NCBI GenBank assembly: GCA_032871835.1
Contig: CM065300.1
Location: 110,171,088-110,235,087, forward strand
DNA from: Dipteronia dyeriana
Lineage: Eukaryota; Streptophyta; Magnoliopsida; Sapindales; Sapindaceae
DNA: 64,000 nt
Direction of reading: 5' to 3'
The notes under the pieces were generated by a model. The model did no database searches. It saw only the letters and a list, made by a program, of their open reading frames with translations, and had not been told where the DNA came from. This document shows positions 1-10,729 of the stretch, one piece after another; the stretch's first letter is position 1, and each line of letters begins with the position of its first letter. The translations under genes were made by a program, and so were the position numbers.

Positions 1-342
1 ACTTAAGATAAGAACAAACCCTTAAATTAATTAATATCTTTCACAGTCAATTCTAAACATTGAGTAAACATAGTAGGGGAGCAGTGATGACCTAGTGCTT
101 TCTGACCTTTGATCACAACCAAATCTTTTCAATTGCTTTCTTAGTTTTAGTTTAAATTAGTTTTATCTTTAAATCAAACTCAACAATCTTCTTGTTACTT
201 TAATTAAGCTTTAATTAGAATTAGTTTTAATCGATAAATCTCTACTCCTCGTGGGAACGATCCTTACTTGCCGCTGTACAATATCTTCATGATTCGTGCA
301 CTTACAGGTATTGTTTTTTTAATACGATTTTTCAAGCAATCA
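1..342 (+). repeat. End of 5' LTR of the Athila-like element
   Basis: The last ~100 bases (about 245-342) match the end of the 3' LTR at 19617-19716, including the block CTCGTGGGAACGATCC and the terminal AAGCAATCA. The LTR ends in CA just before the primer site. Upstream of about 245 I see no similarity to the 3' LTR, which is odd for two LTRs of one insertion. The start lies outside the window. Confidence 0.65.
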
Positions 343-348
343 AGTTTT

Positions 349-370
349 TTGCCCCGCTGCCGAGGATTGG
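349..370 (+). other. Primer-binding site, tRNA-Asp type, degenerate
   Basis: The stretch TTGCCCCGCTGCCGAGGA resembles the TGGCGCCGTTGCCGGGGA primer site, complementary to the 3' end of plant tRNA-Asp and used by Athila elements, with a few substitutions. It lies 7 bases after the LTR end, the expected place. Confidence 0.6.
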
Positions 371-564
371 TTGAATTTATTGGTTAATTCTAGCTTTAGT
401 TTTAGTTAATAGATTTAATTAGTTAGGTAGTAGAGTTATTAATTTTAGATTTTTATTTATTGTTTTATTTGATTTTATTTTCAAAGTTTTCTGTGTCTGC
501 CTTTTGTTTCAGGTTTCAATGGTGAGTGCAAGGTATAAGATCACTGTAAGGAGATTTACTGCCG

Positions 565-2310
565 TTGAATGACAACATTGATCGTATTGGACAAATAACA
601 ATGGGAGACGATGGAAATCGCAACATCCAAGAGGTTCCGGATCCACCAGCTATACCTATCAAGACCATGAAGGATTACAAAAGGCCTATAGTTGATAATC
701 ATCCTCTATGCATTGCACTGGATGATGCAGCTAGAAACTATGAGTTGAAAAGTTTCCATTACAATCTGTTGCCTGATTTCTATGGATTCTGAATGAAGAT
801 GTGCTTAAATTCCTCAGAGAATTCTATGCAACAATTCAAGCTTTTCCAAACACCAGGGTGACAGAAAACCGGCTACGTATGAGATGTATTCCACATGCTC
901 TCAAGGAAAAGACGAAGACATGGCTTTTGACTTTGCCTCCAGCTTCAATGACAACATGGGAAGAGGTGGTAGATAGACTCACTGATTAGTTTTATTCTCC
1001 TCAGAAGACCAGTGAGATCGGGTCCAAGATTATAAATTTCTTTCAAGGGGACCAAGAGTCACTCTATGTTGCATGGGAGCGTTACACGATTCTTCTGTTT
1101 GATTGTCCTCAGCATGGATATCAAATGCACCAACTCTGACTATGGTTTTATGATAGACTAAATGAAGTTTCAACTATCTTATTGAATAATGCATGTGGAG
1201 GATCCATGATTGACAAGACTCCAGAAGAATTGCAAACTATCTTCGTAAAACTTGCTAGAAATTCCCGAGAGAAGAACTCTAGGAGAAGAAAGGGAGTTAA
1301 TGAAATAGATACTAGTGTCCGGAACTCAATGAAAATGTCACAAACGTAGAAAACTATGGAAGTAATTGTCAATCCTGTGGGACAACTGAGAGAAGAACAA
1401 CGCAAGGGATATGAGCAACCAGGGTTTGGTGCGGAATCGTTTCAAGCAAGAGTTCATGGACCCAATGATGAGGAAGAAGTACAAGCTATGAATAATTTCA
1501 ACTCTCGACCTCGGAATGACCCTTTTGCAAACACATACAATCTAGGGTGGAGAAATCATCCAAACTTCTCTTAGGAGAGATAATCAAGGCCCCAGGAACC
1601 AGTGGGGAAATAACAATTATGGTCAGAGACAATATAATACTGGTACCCAACAGAATCCTGTATCTCAACCCACAAATCTATCATTGGAAGATACAATGAA
1701 GCAATTTATACAAACTATGGACCAGAGGATGAATCAGCATGATAAAAGATTTCAAGACATTGATGTGAGATTGTAAAATTTTGATGCTTCATTAAGAAAG
1801 ATAGAAACACAAATTGGGCAACTAGCCGAAGCAAGGCAAATGAGTGAACCAGGAAAATTTCCAAGCCATACTGAACAAGCAAAGGCTATGACAGTTGTCT
1901 GGAATGGTAAGGAACTGATAAATAATAGACTTGATGAACTTTCTAATGAATTTTCTAATGTTTCAGATCCTTCAAGAGAAAATATGTCACTAGAAAAAAG
2001 AGAAAGAAGAAGTAGTTGAAAATTCTAACAAATTACCACTTCTACATAAGTCTCCTAATCCATATTTTCCTCCAGTTCCATTCCTAAGAAGATTGCAAAA
2101 GATCAAGTTAGAGAAGTCATACAAAGACATATATGACGTTCTATCAAAAGTTAATGTCAATTTGCCTTTATTGGAGATGATCCAGAAGATGCTCGCTTAT
2201 GCAAAAAAATTTAGAAATCTCCACACTTACAAGCCAATGCTTTTCGAAAATCATCAGGAGTTGATAACACAAAGTGCTAATGCAGTCCTACAAAAGTCTT
2301 TGCCATAAAA
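565..2310 (+). pseudogene. gag of the Athila-like element (broken)
   Basis: Fragments at 565-792, 801-989, 990-1355, 1356-1574 and 2093-2308 in shifting frames together resemble plant gypsy Gag (Retrotrans_gag): an N-terminal part with MKDY..RP and FHYNLLPDFYG, then a capsid-like part with LKEKTKTWLLTLPP and TTWEEVVDRL, and then a polar Asn/Gln-rich stretch. In-frame stops (for example TAG at 987-989 and TAA at 1772) and frameshifts break it. Gag would form the virus-like particle in the cytoplasm. About 90 codons before the capsid part seem shortened. No zinc knuckle is obvious. Confidence 0.7.
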
Positions 2311-3030
2311 ACTCCAAGATCCTGGAAGTTTCTGCATCAATATTACTATTGGAGGTACAACTCTGGAAAGAGCAATGTTAGATCTTGGAGCCAGCATCAA
2401 TTTGGTGCCATATGACATCTATGAGCAATTGGGGTTGAATGATCTAAAGAAGAAAAACATGTCACTTTTGTTGGCTGATGGATCAGCTAGATACTCAAGA
2501 GGATATTTGAAGATGTGTTGGTTCAAGTAAATAATCTTATTATTCATGCAGATTTTGTAGTAATTAATATGGAAGAGGGAGCCAAGGAAAGAGGCAGCAA
2601 ACCAATACAACAGGAAAGACCTTTCCTGGTGACTGCAAAAACCTTCATTGATCTATATAATGGAAAGCTTACAATTACAGTGTTAGATGAGACTGTGGAA
2701 TTCAAGGTTTTTGAATCATTAAAACTACCTGAGGCAACCGATGATTGCTATTCGGCCGATTGTTACTTGGTTGAGGTAGTCAATTCTGCAATCCAAGAGG
2801 AACTAGCAAATGAAAGCCTAGATGAGTTACTTGATTGGGTGAAGGATGTCTTTGAGGATGATGAAGAAAGTCAATAAGAAGAGGACTTATAAAAAGAGTT
2901 AAAAATTGAAGAGTTAGATGAGGTAATTCAAGATGAGACCAACAAGTCTCTAATTTCATCTACAAACTCACCCTGCATTAGAGCTCAAACCAATCCCTTC
3001 CACTCTCAAATATGCTTTCCTAGGAGAGGA
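2311..3030 (+). pseudogene. Protease region of the Athila-like element (broken)
   Basis: Around 2376-2420 the frame reads ..MLDLGASINLVPYDIYEQLG.., the retropepsin flap/active-site context in which DLGAS replaces the usual D-S/T-G-A. Downstream, 2515-2877 carries RPFLVTAKTFIDLYNGKLT and ETVEFKVF, the typical C-terminal end of gypsy PR, followed by an acidic linker to RT. A frameshift near 2515 separates the two parts. This aspartic protease would cut the Gag-Pol polyprotein. Confidence 0.65.
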
Positions 3031-3831
3031 TGAGATGCTCCCGGTAATTATAGCTTCAGACTTAGATGAAGAGAAAGAAGAAAAGGTAAAAAATGTGCTT
3101 AAGGAATATAAAGCCGCCATTGGATGGTTTATAACGAATATTAAGGGAATAAGCCCTACCATTTGCATGCATAAGATATTGTTGGAGGAAGAGGCAAAAC
3201 CTTCGAGAGAAGCACAACGAAGGCTAAATCCAAAATTAAAAGAAGTTGTTTGAGAAGAGGTCCTAAAGCTTCTTAAGATGGGTATCATATACCCAATATC
3301 CAACAGTAAGTGGGTGAGCCCAATACATGTTGTTCCAAAAAAGTAAGGAATCACTATGGTAGCTAATGAAAATAATGAGTTGATCCCTAAAATAAAGACA
3401 ACGAGATGGAGAGTGTGCATAGATTACTGCAAGCTCAACACGGCAACCAAAAAGGATCAATTTCCTTTACCGTTCATTGATCAGATGCTCGACCGTTTGG
3501 CGGGACATGCTTATTATTGCTTTCTGGATTGAATTTCAGGTTACAATCAGATTGCCATCGATCCAAAAGACCATGAAAATACAACGTTCACTTGCCCTTT
3601 CGGAACTTATGCATATCGAAGAATACCTTTCAGGTTGTGCAACGCTCCTACGACTTTCTAGAGATGTATGATGTCAATCTTCTCCAACATGCTATAGAAA
3701 TTTATTGAGGTAATTATGGATGATTTTTCTATTTTTGGTAATTCTTTTGACCATTGCCTTGATAATTTAACTCTTGTTTTAAAAAGATGCAGGAGACTAA
3801 TTCGAGACCTAGTTAGGAGAAAAACCATTTT
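3031..3831 (+). pseudogene. Reverse transcriptase, 5' part, Athila-like element
   Basis: Frames show LKEYKAAIGWFITNIKGISP (RT start), PSREAQRRLNPKLKEVV, SNSKWVSPIHVVPKK, WRVCIDYCKLN, DQFPLPFIDQMLDRLAGH, ISGYNQIAIDPKDHENTTF and the catalytic MDDFSIFGNSFDHCLDNL (near 3716). Stops occur for example at 3253, near 3347 and near 3530. The coding sequence stops at HFMV (about 3822-3836) where the Tat-like element inserted, and resumes at 15512. Confidence 0.8.
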
Positions 3832-3836
3832 ATGGT
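3832..3836 (+). repeat. Target-site duplication ATGGT (left)
   Basis: ATGGT directly precedes the left LTR of the Tat-like element and recurs at 15512-15516 after its right LTR. Dropping one copy plus the insert rejoins the RT reading HFMV-KSGIVLGH. Confidence 0.85.
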
Positions 3837-4673
3837 TTTTGACGTCAAATTCTCGATGGATGAGAAAGTTAACAACGTTGGGTTTTGTTATGACCTGTCA
3901 AAAGAGAAAGAGAAAGAGAATGCAATCGAAGTTATTATGACACAAGTTTACGTGGTAAAACTCCGATGATCAGAGAAACATCCACCGCACAACCAAGCCA
4001 AATCCACTATTTAAATAAAGAATTACACAACTCGATCTCTCTTGCCTCTCTCTTGCAGTGATTTCTTTTGTCTCACTCTTTATGTCGTGTGTGTATCTCT
4101 CTATTTACAATAAGATTATAGGTCTATTTATACCTACATAGAACCCTAATCCTTGTTGTACAAGTAAGAAAAAGGAATTGTATTTTAATTAAGATTGGTT
4201 GCTTGTTGAAGTCGTCTTTATCTCCTTTCCTATTTCAGGGACCTTGTGAAGACCGAGTTTGAATCTTAATGGGATTCTGGTGGCATAGTCCATTATAGGA
4301 CTTATTTCCTGATCGGTGCAGTCTTCTAGACGAATTGAGTTATTACTTTATTTGACCTAGATTCTTGTCTGGTGTTTTATCCTTCTGGAAACTCTTTTTG
4401 ACACAGAATTTTTACGTATTGGAGTATGATTCTCGGGTTTACCCATGTATATCAATCATATGCTAAACTTCTTTACTCGAGTTTCTTGTGTTGTTCCCGA
4501 GTAGAACATAATGTGCCGAGTACTCGTGTTCGGACTTACTCGGGTTTTTATTTCTTGGTGATGTCTTAGATGGTGTCTTCTAATTGCCAGCTCGGATGCC
4601 CATTTGGCCATCTTTTTAAAGGATTGTCTTACCAATCGGTGACGTGTACATTCAATAAGATATACGTATAACA
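3837..4673 (-). repeat. 3' LTR of the Tat-like element
   Basis: It aligns along its whole length with 14663-15511. In element orientation it starts TGTTATACG and ends CGTCAAAA, where CAACA is the likely original end. A TATA-like TATAAATAG on the - strand sits at 4124-4132. Confidence 0.85.
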
Positions 4674-4690
4674 ATAACCCCTTAAAAATA
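4674..4690 (-). other. Polypurine tract of the Tat-like element
   Basis: On the - strand the sequence TTTTTAAGGGGTTAT lies immediately before the 3' LTR start TGTTATACG. This is the expected place and composition for a plus-strand primer. Confidence 0.6.
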
Positions 4691-5223
4691 TTTTTACCCA
4701 ATAGAATTCATTTTGGCAGAAATATTTTAATTGCTGTGAATTCCAAGTAGCCTTTTGTCTTCCCCTTCTTAATTTCTCATTAATGCAGGAATAATAATCC
4801 TTAAACAATTAACTACATTAATGACGTGTTATAATGGCAACCATGTATGTGTGGTTTGTCTCTTCACGTGAAATCCCAATGATTGTGACGTTTTGAAATC
4901 CTGACAGCTTAATCTGTTCTTTTCATGACACGTGTCCTTTATTGTTTGGTATTTCTATGGGCGTTTATGAGATGCGACTCGTCGTCTATCAGATACGCCG
5001 CCTACGTCACCAAATGTCCCTTCCTTTAGATTTTTCCCACTTCTTGAAACCTTGGGGTTTCATGTCTTCGACCATTTAAGTAGTTTATTTGAACTGAAGG
5101 GGGTTGTTCCCGTTCATTTTTCACAGATAGAAACAAACCAGGTTTTCTTACGCACAGATTTGTCTTGATTCTTCATTGAGGCTTTTCCTGGTTTCTTCGC
5201 ATCTGCTTTAAAGGTCAGTTTAG
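4674..5223 (+). promoter_or_regulatory. Upstream region of the antisense accessory gene, with G-box palindrome
   Basis: This 550-bp stretch has no gene. It contains the perfect palindrome GACACGTGTC at 4927-4936 (G-box/ABRE core CACGTG) and another TCACGTGA at about 4866-4873. Just before the first ATG of the antisense ORF (5224) is a pyrimidine-rich leader and GGTCAGTTTAG, which may be a splice acceptor. A promoter role is inferred from position and motifs only. Confidence 0.4.
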
Positions 5224-6364
5224 ATGTATCCTGTTTCGCGATATCGCCTTTTTATTATAGCTTTCGATGTGCTTGAGCGTAGAGATTTTCAATCGGTTTA
5301 TTATGTTCGTAGATTGTTAAGGGAAACCCCTTCTAATGAGCCTGATTTTCTAAAGGTTGATGTTTCTGGGCTTTATCCTTATGTTCATTTCAGTTCTAGC
5401 TCTGAATCTTCTTCCTGCTCTAAGTCTTTTGTTTCTGATCACAGGGCTCCTTTACAATCTAGGATGGGAAAACATCAAAGTAACTGTACGGTTCACAAAT
5501 ATGGTTCAAGCGGTATTCAAATTGGAAAGCAAGTAGTTGATGAGAAAGATGTCAAGGAAGAGAGCAGTGCATTTCAAATTCCCTTCTCACTTGATTTCCC
5601 GAGTGCGTATGATACCGAACTGAACGTGGTCGGGGAAGTAGAGATCGATAAGTATCGCGCTCGGTTCGATCTGGATAATTAGGTTTTAATAGTTTCTGCT
5701 GGTAATAGAGCCGCGTGGAACCCTCATCCGGGCATGGTAGAAATTTATGGATCCATGCTATGTTTTGGTGTGACTCCTCCCCTCCAGCCTTTTATTGCTT
5801 GGTTACTTACTCAGGCAGGGATCGCTCCAACCCAGCTTGCCCTAAACATCTATTGGATCTTGATGTGTATGTGGCACATGTTGAGCCTAATGAACTTGCC
5901 ACCGCCTTCTCCTCACAAAATTAGACACTTTTATTCTATAAGGCAGTTTGGTCGGACTGTAACATACTTTCTTCTATCCAGCCAACCAAATAGCTGGATT
6001 CTTGAGGGAACAAATGTGAACCGGGGAGTCAATATTTCCTCTAACGTCAAGAATAAAGGCTTTGTGTAGGGTTTCCCTACCTCAAACAAGTACTGGAAAA
6101 ATAGCGAGTTTTTTACTTGAGGGAACTTCGAACTCGAGATCGAGCTCTCAACTGGGGAAGATCGAGAAGTATTGAAAGTTCCCCGTTTCTTTTGCTCTCT
6201 TGATCGCTGGAACAAGTTGTAGCCTACTTTCACTAACGTCGAGTTGACTAACCTTGCTCGGGCAGCCGCATGCACTCTGGAGAAAAGAAGCAGGTCTTAT
6301 CATTTCGATGAGAAAAAAATGATAGCTCTCAGTTTCTTTCCTCAGATTTTGGATTATTACAGAT

Positions 6365-6434
6365 GTAAGTAGAATCTTTTCTCGTTTGTTTATTTTACTC
6401 TTTGTTATATCTTTTCTAATTCGTTTGTGTTTAG
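6365..6434 (+). other. Intron in the antisense accessory gene
   Basis: It starts GTAAGTAGAATC, is T-rich and ends TTTGTGTTTAG. Length 70 bp fits a short plant intron. Confidence 0.5.
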
Positions 6435-7262
6435 TGTTTGACTTGGACATCGTCTGTGACGTCCAGGCTTGTTAAGTGAAATCGATTTTTCATGCGAATC
6501 GTAAGGAAGCTTCTCGCCAAAACAAGGAAGGGATTGTTTCACCTGATGATGATTCAGATGAGGATTCCGATAAGGTAGATGAGCAAGTTCCTAAGTATAC
6601 TCCTAAAAAGTTATTCAGCCAACCGTGGGGGAATCAAGCGGTCTGAGTGGCTTTTTTGGAACCGATAGTGCCCCAAGTGTGTCTGAGGACGAAAGCAAGC
6701 AAGGAGGGCATCCTAGTGGTGCAGTGTCTGGTGAGCCTAGTTCCCTAGTCAACGAAGTGCCCGCTGAGCTATTTGTTGTTGGGAATGAGGAAGGAGTTAA
6801 GGTCCTCTTGATGAGCAGGTTAATCTTTATCCTGATCTTTTTGAACCATTCCGAGATATCGCAGATCAAGAAGATTCTGCAGTTGACCTTAGCTTCCACC
6901 GTACTCGAGCTGAGAAGAGGAGGCAGTTGATTCCCCTGCTCCATTTCTTCCAAAAATTCCTTGGGTGGTATTATTCATTGAATCGAGTGATGATGATGAT
7001 GATACTAGGGGCTCCCCGAATGCTCAGGCAGAGACAACTTTGGGAAGAGAGGAACCCCAAGAAGTTTGAACAGAGATTCTCTACCCCCCGAGGTTTAGAC
7101 GCAGGGATGAGGTCCTCCGGAAACCCTTCCTACCCCACCCTCCAGGATACGCTGAGGACTATATCGTCGGGTCAAGTTTTAATTCGTGACGACCATTGGA
7201 GTCACTACATTAGGGGTTCTCCTACGGAGCGTCTTCACAATGTTTTCAATAGTGCATCCTAC

Positions 7263-7332
7263 GTAAGTCTTCTATCCTGACCCTTGCCATAGTACTCATT
7301 GACTTAGATTTTTAAGTTACTCTTCCCTATAG
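7263..7332 (+). other. Second intron in the antisense accessory gene
   Basis: It starts GTAAGTCTTC and ends CTTCCCTATAG, directly before GTGGTTGCTGAGTTTG, where the coiled-coil part begins. Length 70 bp. Confidence 0.5.
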
Positions 7333-8186
7333 GTGGTTGCTGAGTTTGTTGAGTTTGTTCATATGCAATAACATCAAGCTGATCGAATAAGGCGTCTTGA
7401 AGCTCAGTTGAAGGAGAGTGAGGACAGTCGTGCTTAGATTGAAGCGATCTATCAAAGGGAGGCAAGCTCTGCCCAAGAGTTTACCGATTGTTGTTGGCTA
7501 AACAAATGGAGGCCGAGGAAAAAGCTTCTGTTACGGAAGAGAAGGTTGTATTCTTCCAAAATTTACTCTCTGCTGCCTATGAGTCAATGCTCAAAGTTGA
7601 ACAAGAGGCCGAGCAAGCCAAATCTTCTTATAAGCAAGAAGTTGAAGACCTTAAACGCCAGACCCTGACTATCGAATCTCTTTTGAAGGAAACCCGGCTG
7701 GAACTTGAAGTTCAAGGGGTTGATTGTTTCAAGAGGTCCCTAGCCTATGATGCAATACTTCTTAAGGAGTTCCAACGGGGACTGGTCTCTGCTGGCAAAT
7801 TCTTAAAGGTCAAGAATCGGGCAACTGATAGAGCTCGGACCAATTGGGAATTATCCATCAAAAACCATATGGACCGACCCTTGGAGTCTCTTCGGATTTA
7901 GATAAAGGAGTGGAGAGCTTATTGTCTCGTCTAGGGCAAAGAACCTCATCCTATGTATCTGGAGGTTCCATCGGAGCATTCTCTCTCGACCTTTTACGCT
8001 AGTCAAGAAACTGGTATGGATGGTTCGAAGCCTGATGTCAGACCGATTCCTGAAATGGATTACAGTGAATGGATAGATGATTCTGTTGATATTATCACCT
8101 GGCCTTCGAATGAGAGTCTTTTTCGTGAGTATGAGATGGTGCCTAATCGGAGTATTGGCAAAAGTTCCAAGTCATCATCCCCTTAG

Positions 8187-8952
8187 GTGAATTTGTAAAA
8201 AATTTATATGATCAATAAAGTATAATATTTTGCAAAACTGTTGCGCGAATTTGAAATGCCAAGTATTTTTATTAAAATGGCTATTGTTAATATCCGAGTA
8301 ACTTTTAGACGCCAAGTATCTTATTAAACTGGCTAATGCAATTTCAAGTGTCAAGTATCTTATTAAACTGGCTAATATTATTAACCGAGTCATCTTGAGA
8401 CAAAGGCAAGTAGATTTATACTTGTGTCCCATACTCGGTTGCTACCAGAATGTTACATCGAGGCTAACCACGATTATACATTCGAGTCCTTGCGCAAGTC
8501 ACTGAGGATGTCTCCTAGTTTTGTCAGCGCAAGAGTTTGCTGAATCGTTAAGCTTTTAAATTAACACATCTGCGCATCTCACCGAGATTTTTCCGACGGT
8601 GCCTTAAGCTGTTTTTCAGAATCTAGTGCATCGGGTTCGCCTTTTGGCTAAGGTTTTGGCTGACCTTGCTCGGCTTGCATGCTTCTTTGAGCTTCTCCGC
8701 CCATTCTGGATTTTTGCCAAATTAATGACCCCGATAATTTTATTTTTATTATGCAGTTGATTTCTTCATGTTATTGTATGCTCATCTTTAACACGTTTTT
8801 ATTATCATGTGCTCATCTTTCACTTGTTCTTATTATCATATGCTCATATTTCTGGAATCCCATGTCGGGCTTTTATTCATAACTGCAAAACTAACAATAT
8901 GATAAATCTTAAGAACTGCTAAAAAACATCCTGACTAACAAAATTATGCTAA
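8187..8952. other. Non-coding spacer with short tandem repeats
   Basis: This lies between the antisense gene end and the integrase end. It contains AATAAA at 8215 and three imperfect copies of a ~50-bp unit built on CCAAGTATCTTATTAAACTGGCTAAT (about 8257-8300, 8310-8343, 8353-8386). Further right, TTATTATCATATGCTCATCTTT-like phrases recur (8770-8850). I see no coding sequence. Confidence 0.5.
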
Positions 8953-10204
8953 CTAGAAAAAGGAAACAAATTTAAAGGATAAAAAATCTTTAAATATTGG
9001 ACGTTGTACGATCGGGGTAACCCCTCCATCTGGTCGGGCAATCGAATATGCTCTGTGACCCGCTATTCCTTCAATTTTGTTTGGGCCTTCCCATTTGTCA
9101 GTCAATGAGCCTATAACTTTGTTCTTTGTGTTCAATGATACTTTTCTGTGCACCAGGTCTTCTAACTAGAACTTCCTAATCCTAACATGGGAGTTATAGT
9201 GTCAAGCCATTCTTTGTTGATATGCCGCATTTCGTACTCGGGATTTTTTCCTTTTTTTCTTCCAACTCACCTAGGCCTTGTAACAACATATCAATATTTT
9301 GATTTTATCATACAGACTTACTTTAGGCAACATATACGATGTTTTTAACGGGATGACAACCTCTATTCTGAATGCCAAAGAAAACGGTGTTTCTCCTGTA
9401 GAAGTCCTTACTGTCGTCCGATAAGCCCATAATACTTCAAGAAGATTTTCAACCTAACTACTCCTTTTGGCATCTAGCTTTGCTTAAAGCGTGTGATTGA
9501 TGACTTTGTTCACTGCTTCAGCTTGTCCATTTGTTTGAGGGTGAGCAGGTGTGGCATAATAATTTGCAATTTGGTACACGTTGCACAACTGTCTGAATTT
9601 TTATTGTCAAATTGAGTGCCGTTGTCAGTGATAATAGTATTTGAAACACCAAACCTATAGAATATGTTTTTCTTATAAAGTTTATGGTGTTTGCCTCCGT
9701 GATGTGAACTAGTGCTTCTGCTTCCACCGATTTAGTAAAATAATCAACAACCACGATTGCATCCTTCGCTCCGCCCCCTGTCCCTGCTAGCATCGAACCA
9801 ATTAAATCCAGGCCCCACATGGCAAATGGCCATGGGGATGCGAGGCTTCTAAGTTGTTCTGGGGGTTGCCAAATGTCCTTGGTGATTTTTTGGCAAGTGT
9901 TACAACTTTATGAATATCGTTGCGTATCATTGAATATATAGGGCTAGTAGTACCCTTGCCTGAGTATCTTGTGTGCCAAACTTTTGCCTCCTATATGGTT
10001 CCCACATACTCCATCATGGATCTGATGTAGTATCATGTGTGCATCCTCCTCTGATACACATATTTGGAGTGTTTGGGAAAACTCTCTTCTGTACAGTTCT
10101 CCTCTAATCATTGTGTATCTTGCTGACTTGTACTTGATGCGTTTTGCTTCTAAGGAATCTTCCGGGAGTATATCTTTATCTAGGTACTTTTTTAGCTGAG
10201 ACAT
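8953..10204 (-). pseudogene. Integrase of the Tat-like element (broken)
   Basis: The N-terminal zinc-binding part (10204-9944) shows IHDGVCGNHIGGKSLAHKIL. The core (9820-9518 and shifted frames) shows MWGLDLIGSM, the first catalytic Asp context, VVVDYFTKSVEAEAL, and in another frame IITDNGTQFDNK with the second Asp. The C-terminal part (9153-8953) shows DKWEGPNKIEGIAGHRAYSI. Frameshifts near 9660 and between 9153 and 9518 break it. Integrase would insert the cDNA into nuclear DNA. Confidence 0.8.
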
Positions 10205-10229
10205 TCAACTGTCTATCAGTGTTAGGATT

Positions 10230-10700
10230 TCTGAGACTTCATAATCTTTTTGCTGAGCTATGCTTGGCCTGAGAAGATGTGCGATATTCTTTGGTTTGCT
10301 GCTTTTTCATTTCTTCATAAGGGATCTGGATGATTCTATATTCCTTGAACCGTTGGAGGAGCTGCTTTGCTATACTCAAATAAGCCATCATACCTTTATC
10401 TCTAGCCTGATATTCATCTAAGACTTGGTTGACGACTACCTGTGAATCATTGAATATCTCCACCTCATCTGCTCTAAGAGCTATGCAAACTCTAAGCCCT
10501 GCTAGCTATGACTCATATTTGATTTGGTTATTTGTTGCTTTGAAATCACATCTCATGGCACATTCAACATCATCTTCTTCCGGGGTGCATACCACGATCC
10601 CTGCCCTGCTGCCATGAGTATTCGAGGAACCATCGACATATAATCTCCATGAGAAACTCTTGCCTAACATTCTTTTTGCTTCCAGATTTGGTTATGTGAA
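10230..10700 (-). pseudogene. Second (archaeal-type) RNase H domain, Tat-like element
   Basis: Upstream frames read LYVDGSSNTHGSRAGIVV (10650-10590), then the ORF 10463-10239 carries EIFNDSQVVVNQVLDEYQARD. These match the additional RNase H placed between RNase H and IN in Tat-lineage elements. A frame change near 10470 and a stop at 10505 break it. Its presence supports the Tat assignment. Confidence 0.65.
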
Positions 10701-10729
10701 TTCTGCGACAAAATATGCCATTGCTTGGC

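Larger units (their letters stand above)
5224..8186 (+). pseudogene. Antisense accessory gene of the Tat-like element (Transposase_28-like, coiled coil)
   Basis: Broken coding pieces run at 5224-5682, 5683-6070, 6435-7262 and 7333-8186, opposite to gag-pol. The second piece (GSMLCFGVTPPLQPFIAWLL, IAPTQLALN) resembles the plant 'putative gypsy-type transposon' domain (Pfam Transposase_28). Positions 7370-7900 are rich in Glu/Lys/Gln heptads and should form a coiled coil. The last part is acidic. Two canonical introns of 70 bp are visible: 6365-6434 (GTAAGT..TTTAG) and 7263-7332 (GTAAGT..TATAG). An AATAAA lies at 8215-8220. Internal stops (e.g. 5680, 7369, 7436) and frameshifts show decay. The function of such antisense ORFs is unknown. 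The gene can only be spliced if transcribed from the + strand. Confidence 0.6.

Noticed and set aside
4456..4701. 81-codon ORF on the - strand in the left Tat LTR
   Set aside because: It lies within LTR DNA and is not conserved in the other LTR.
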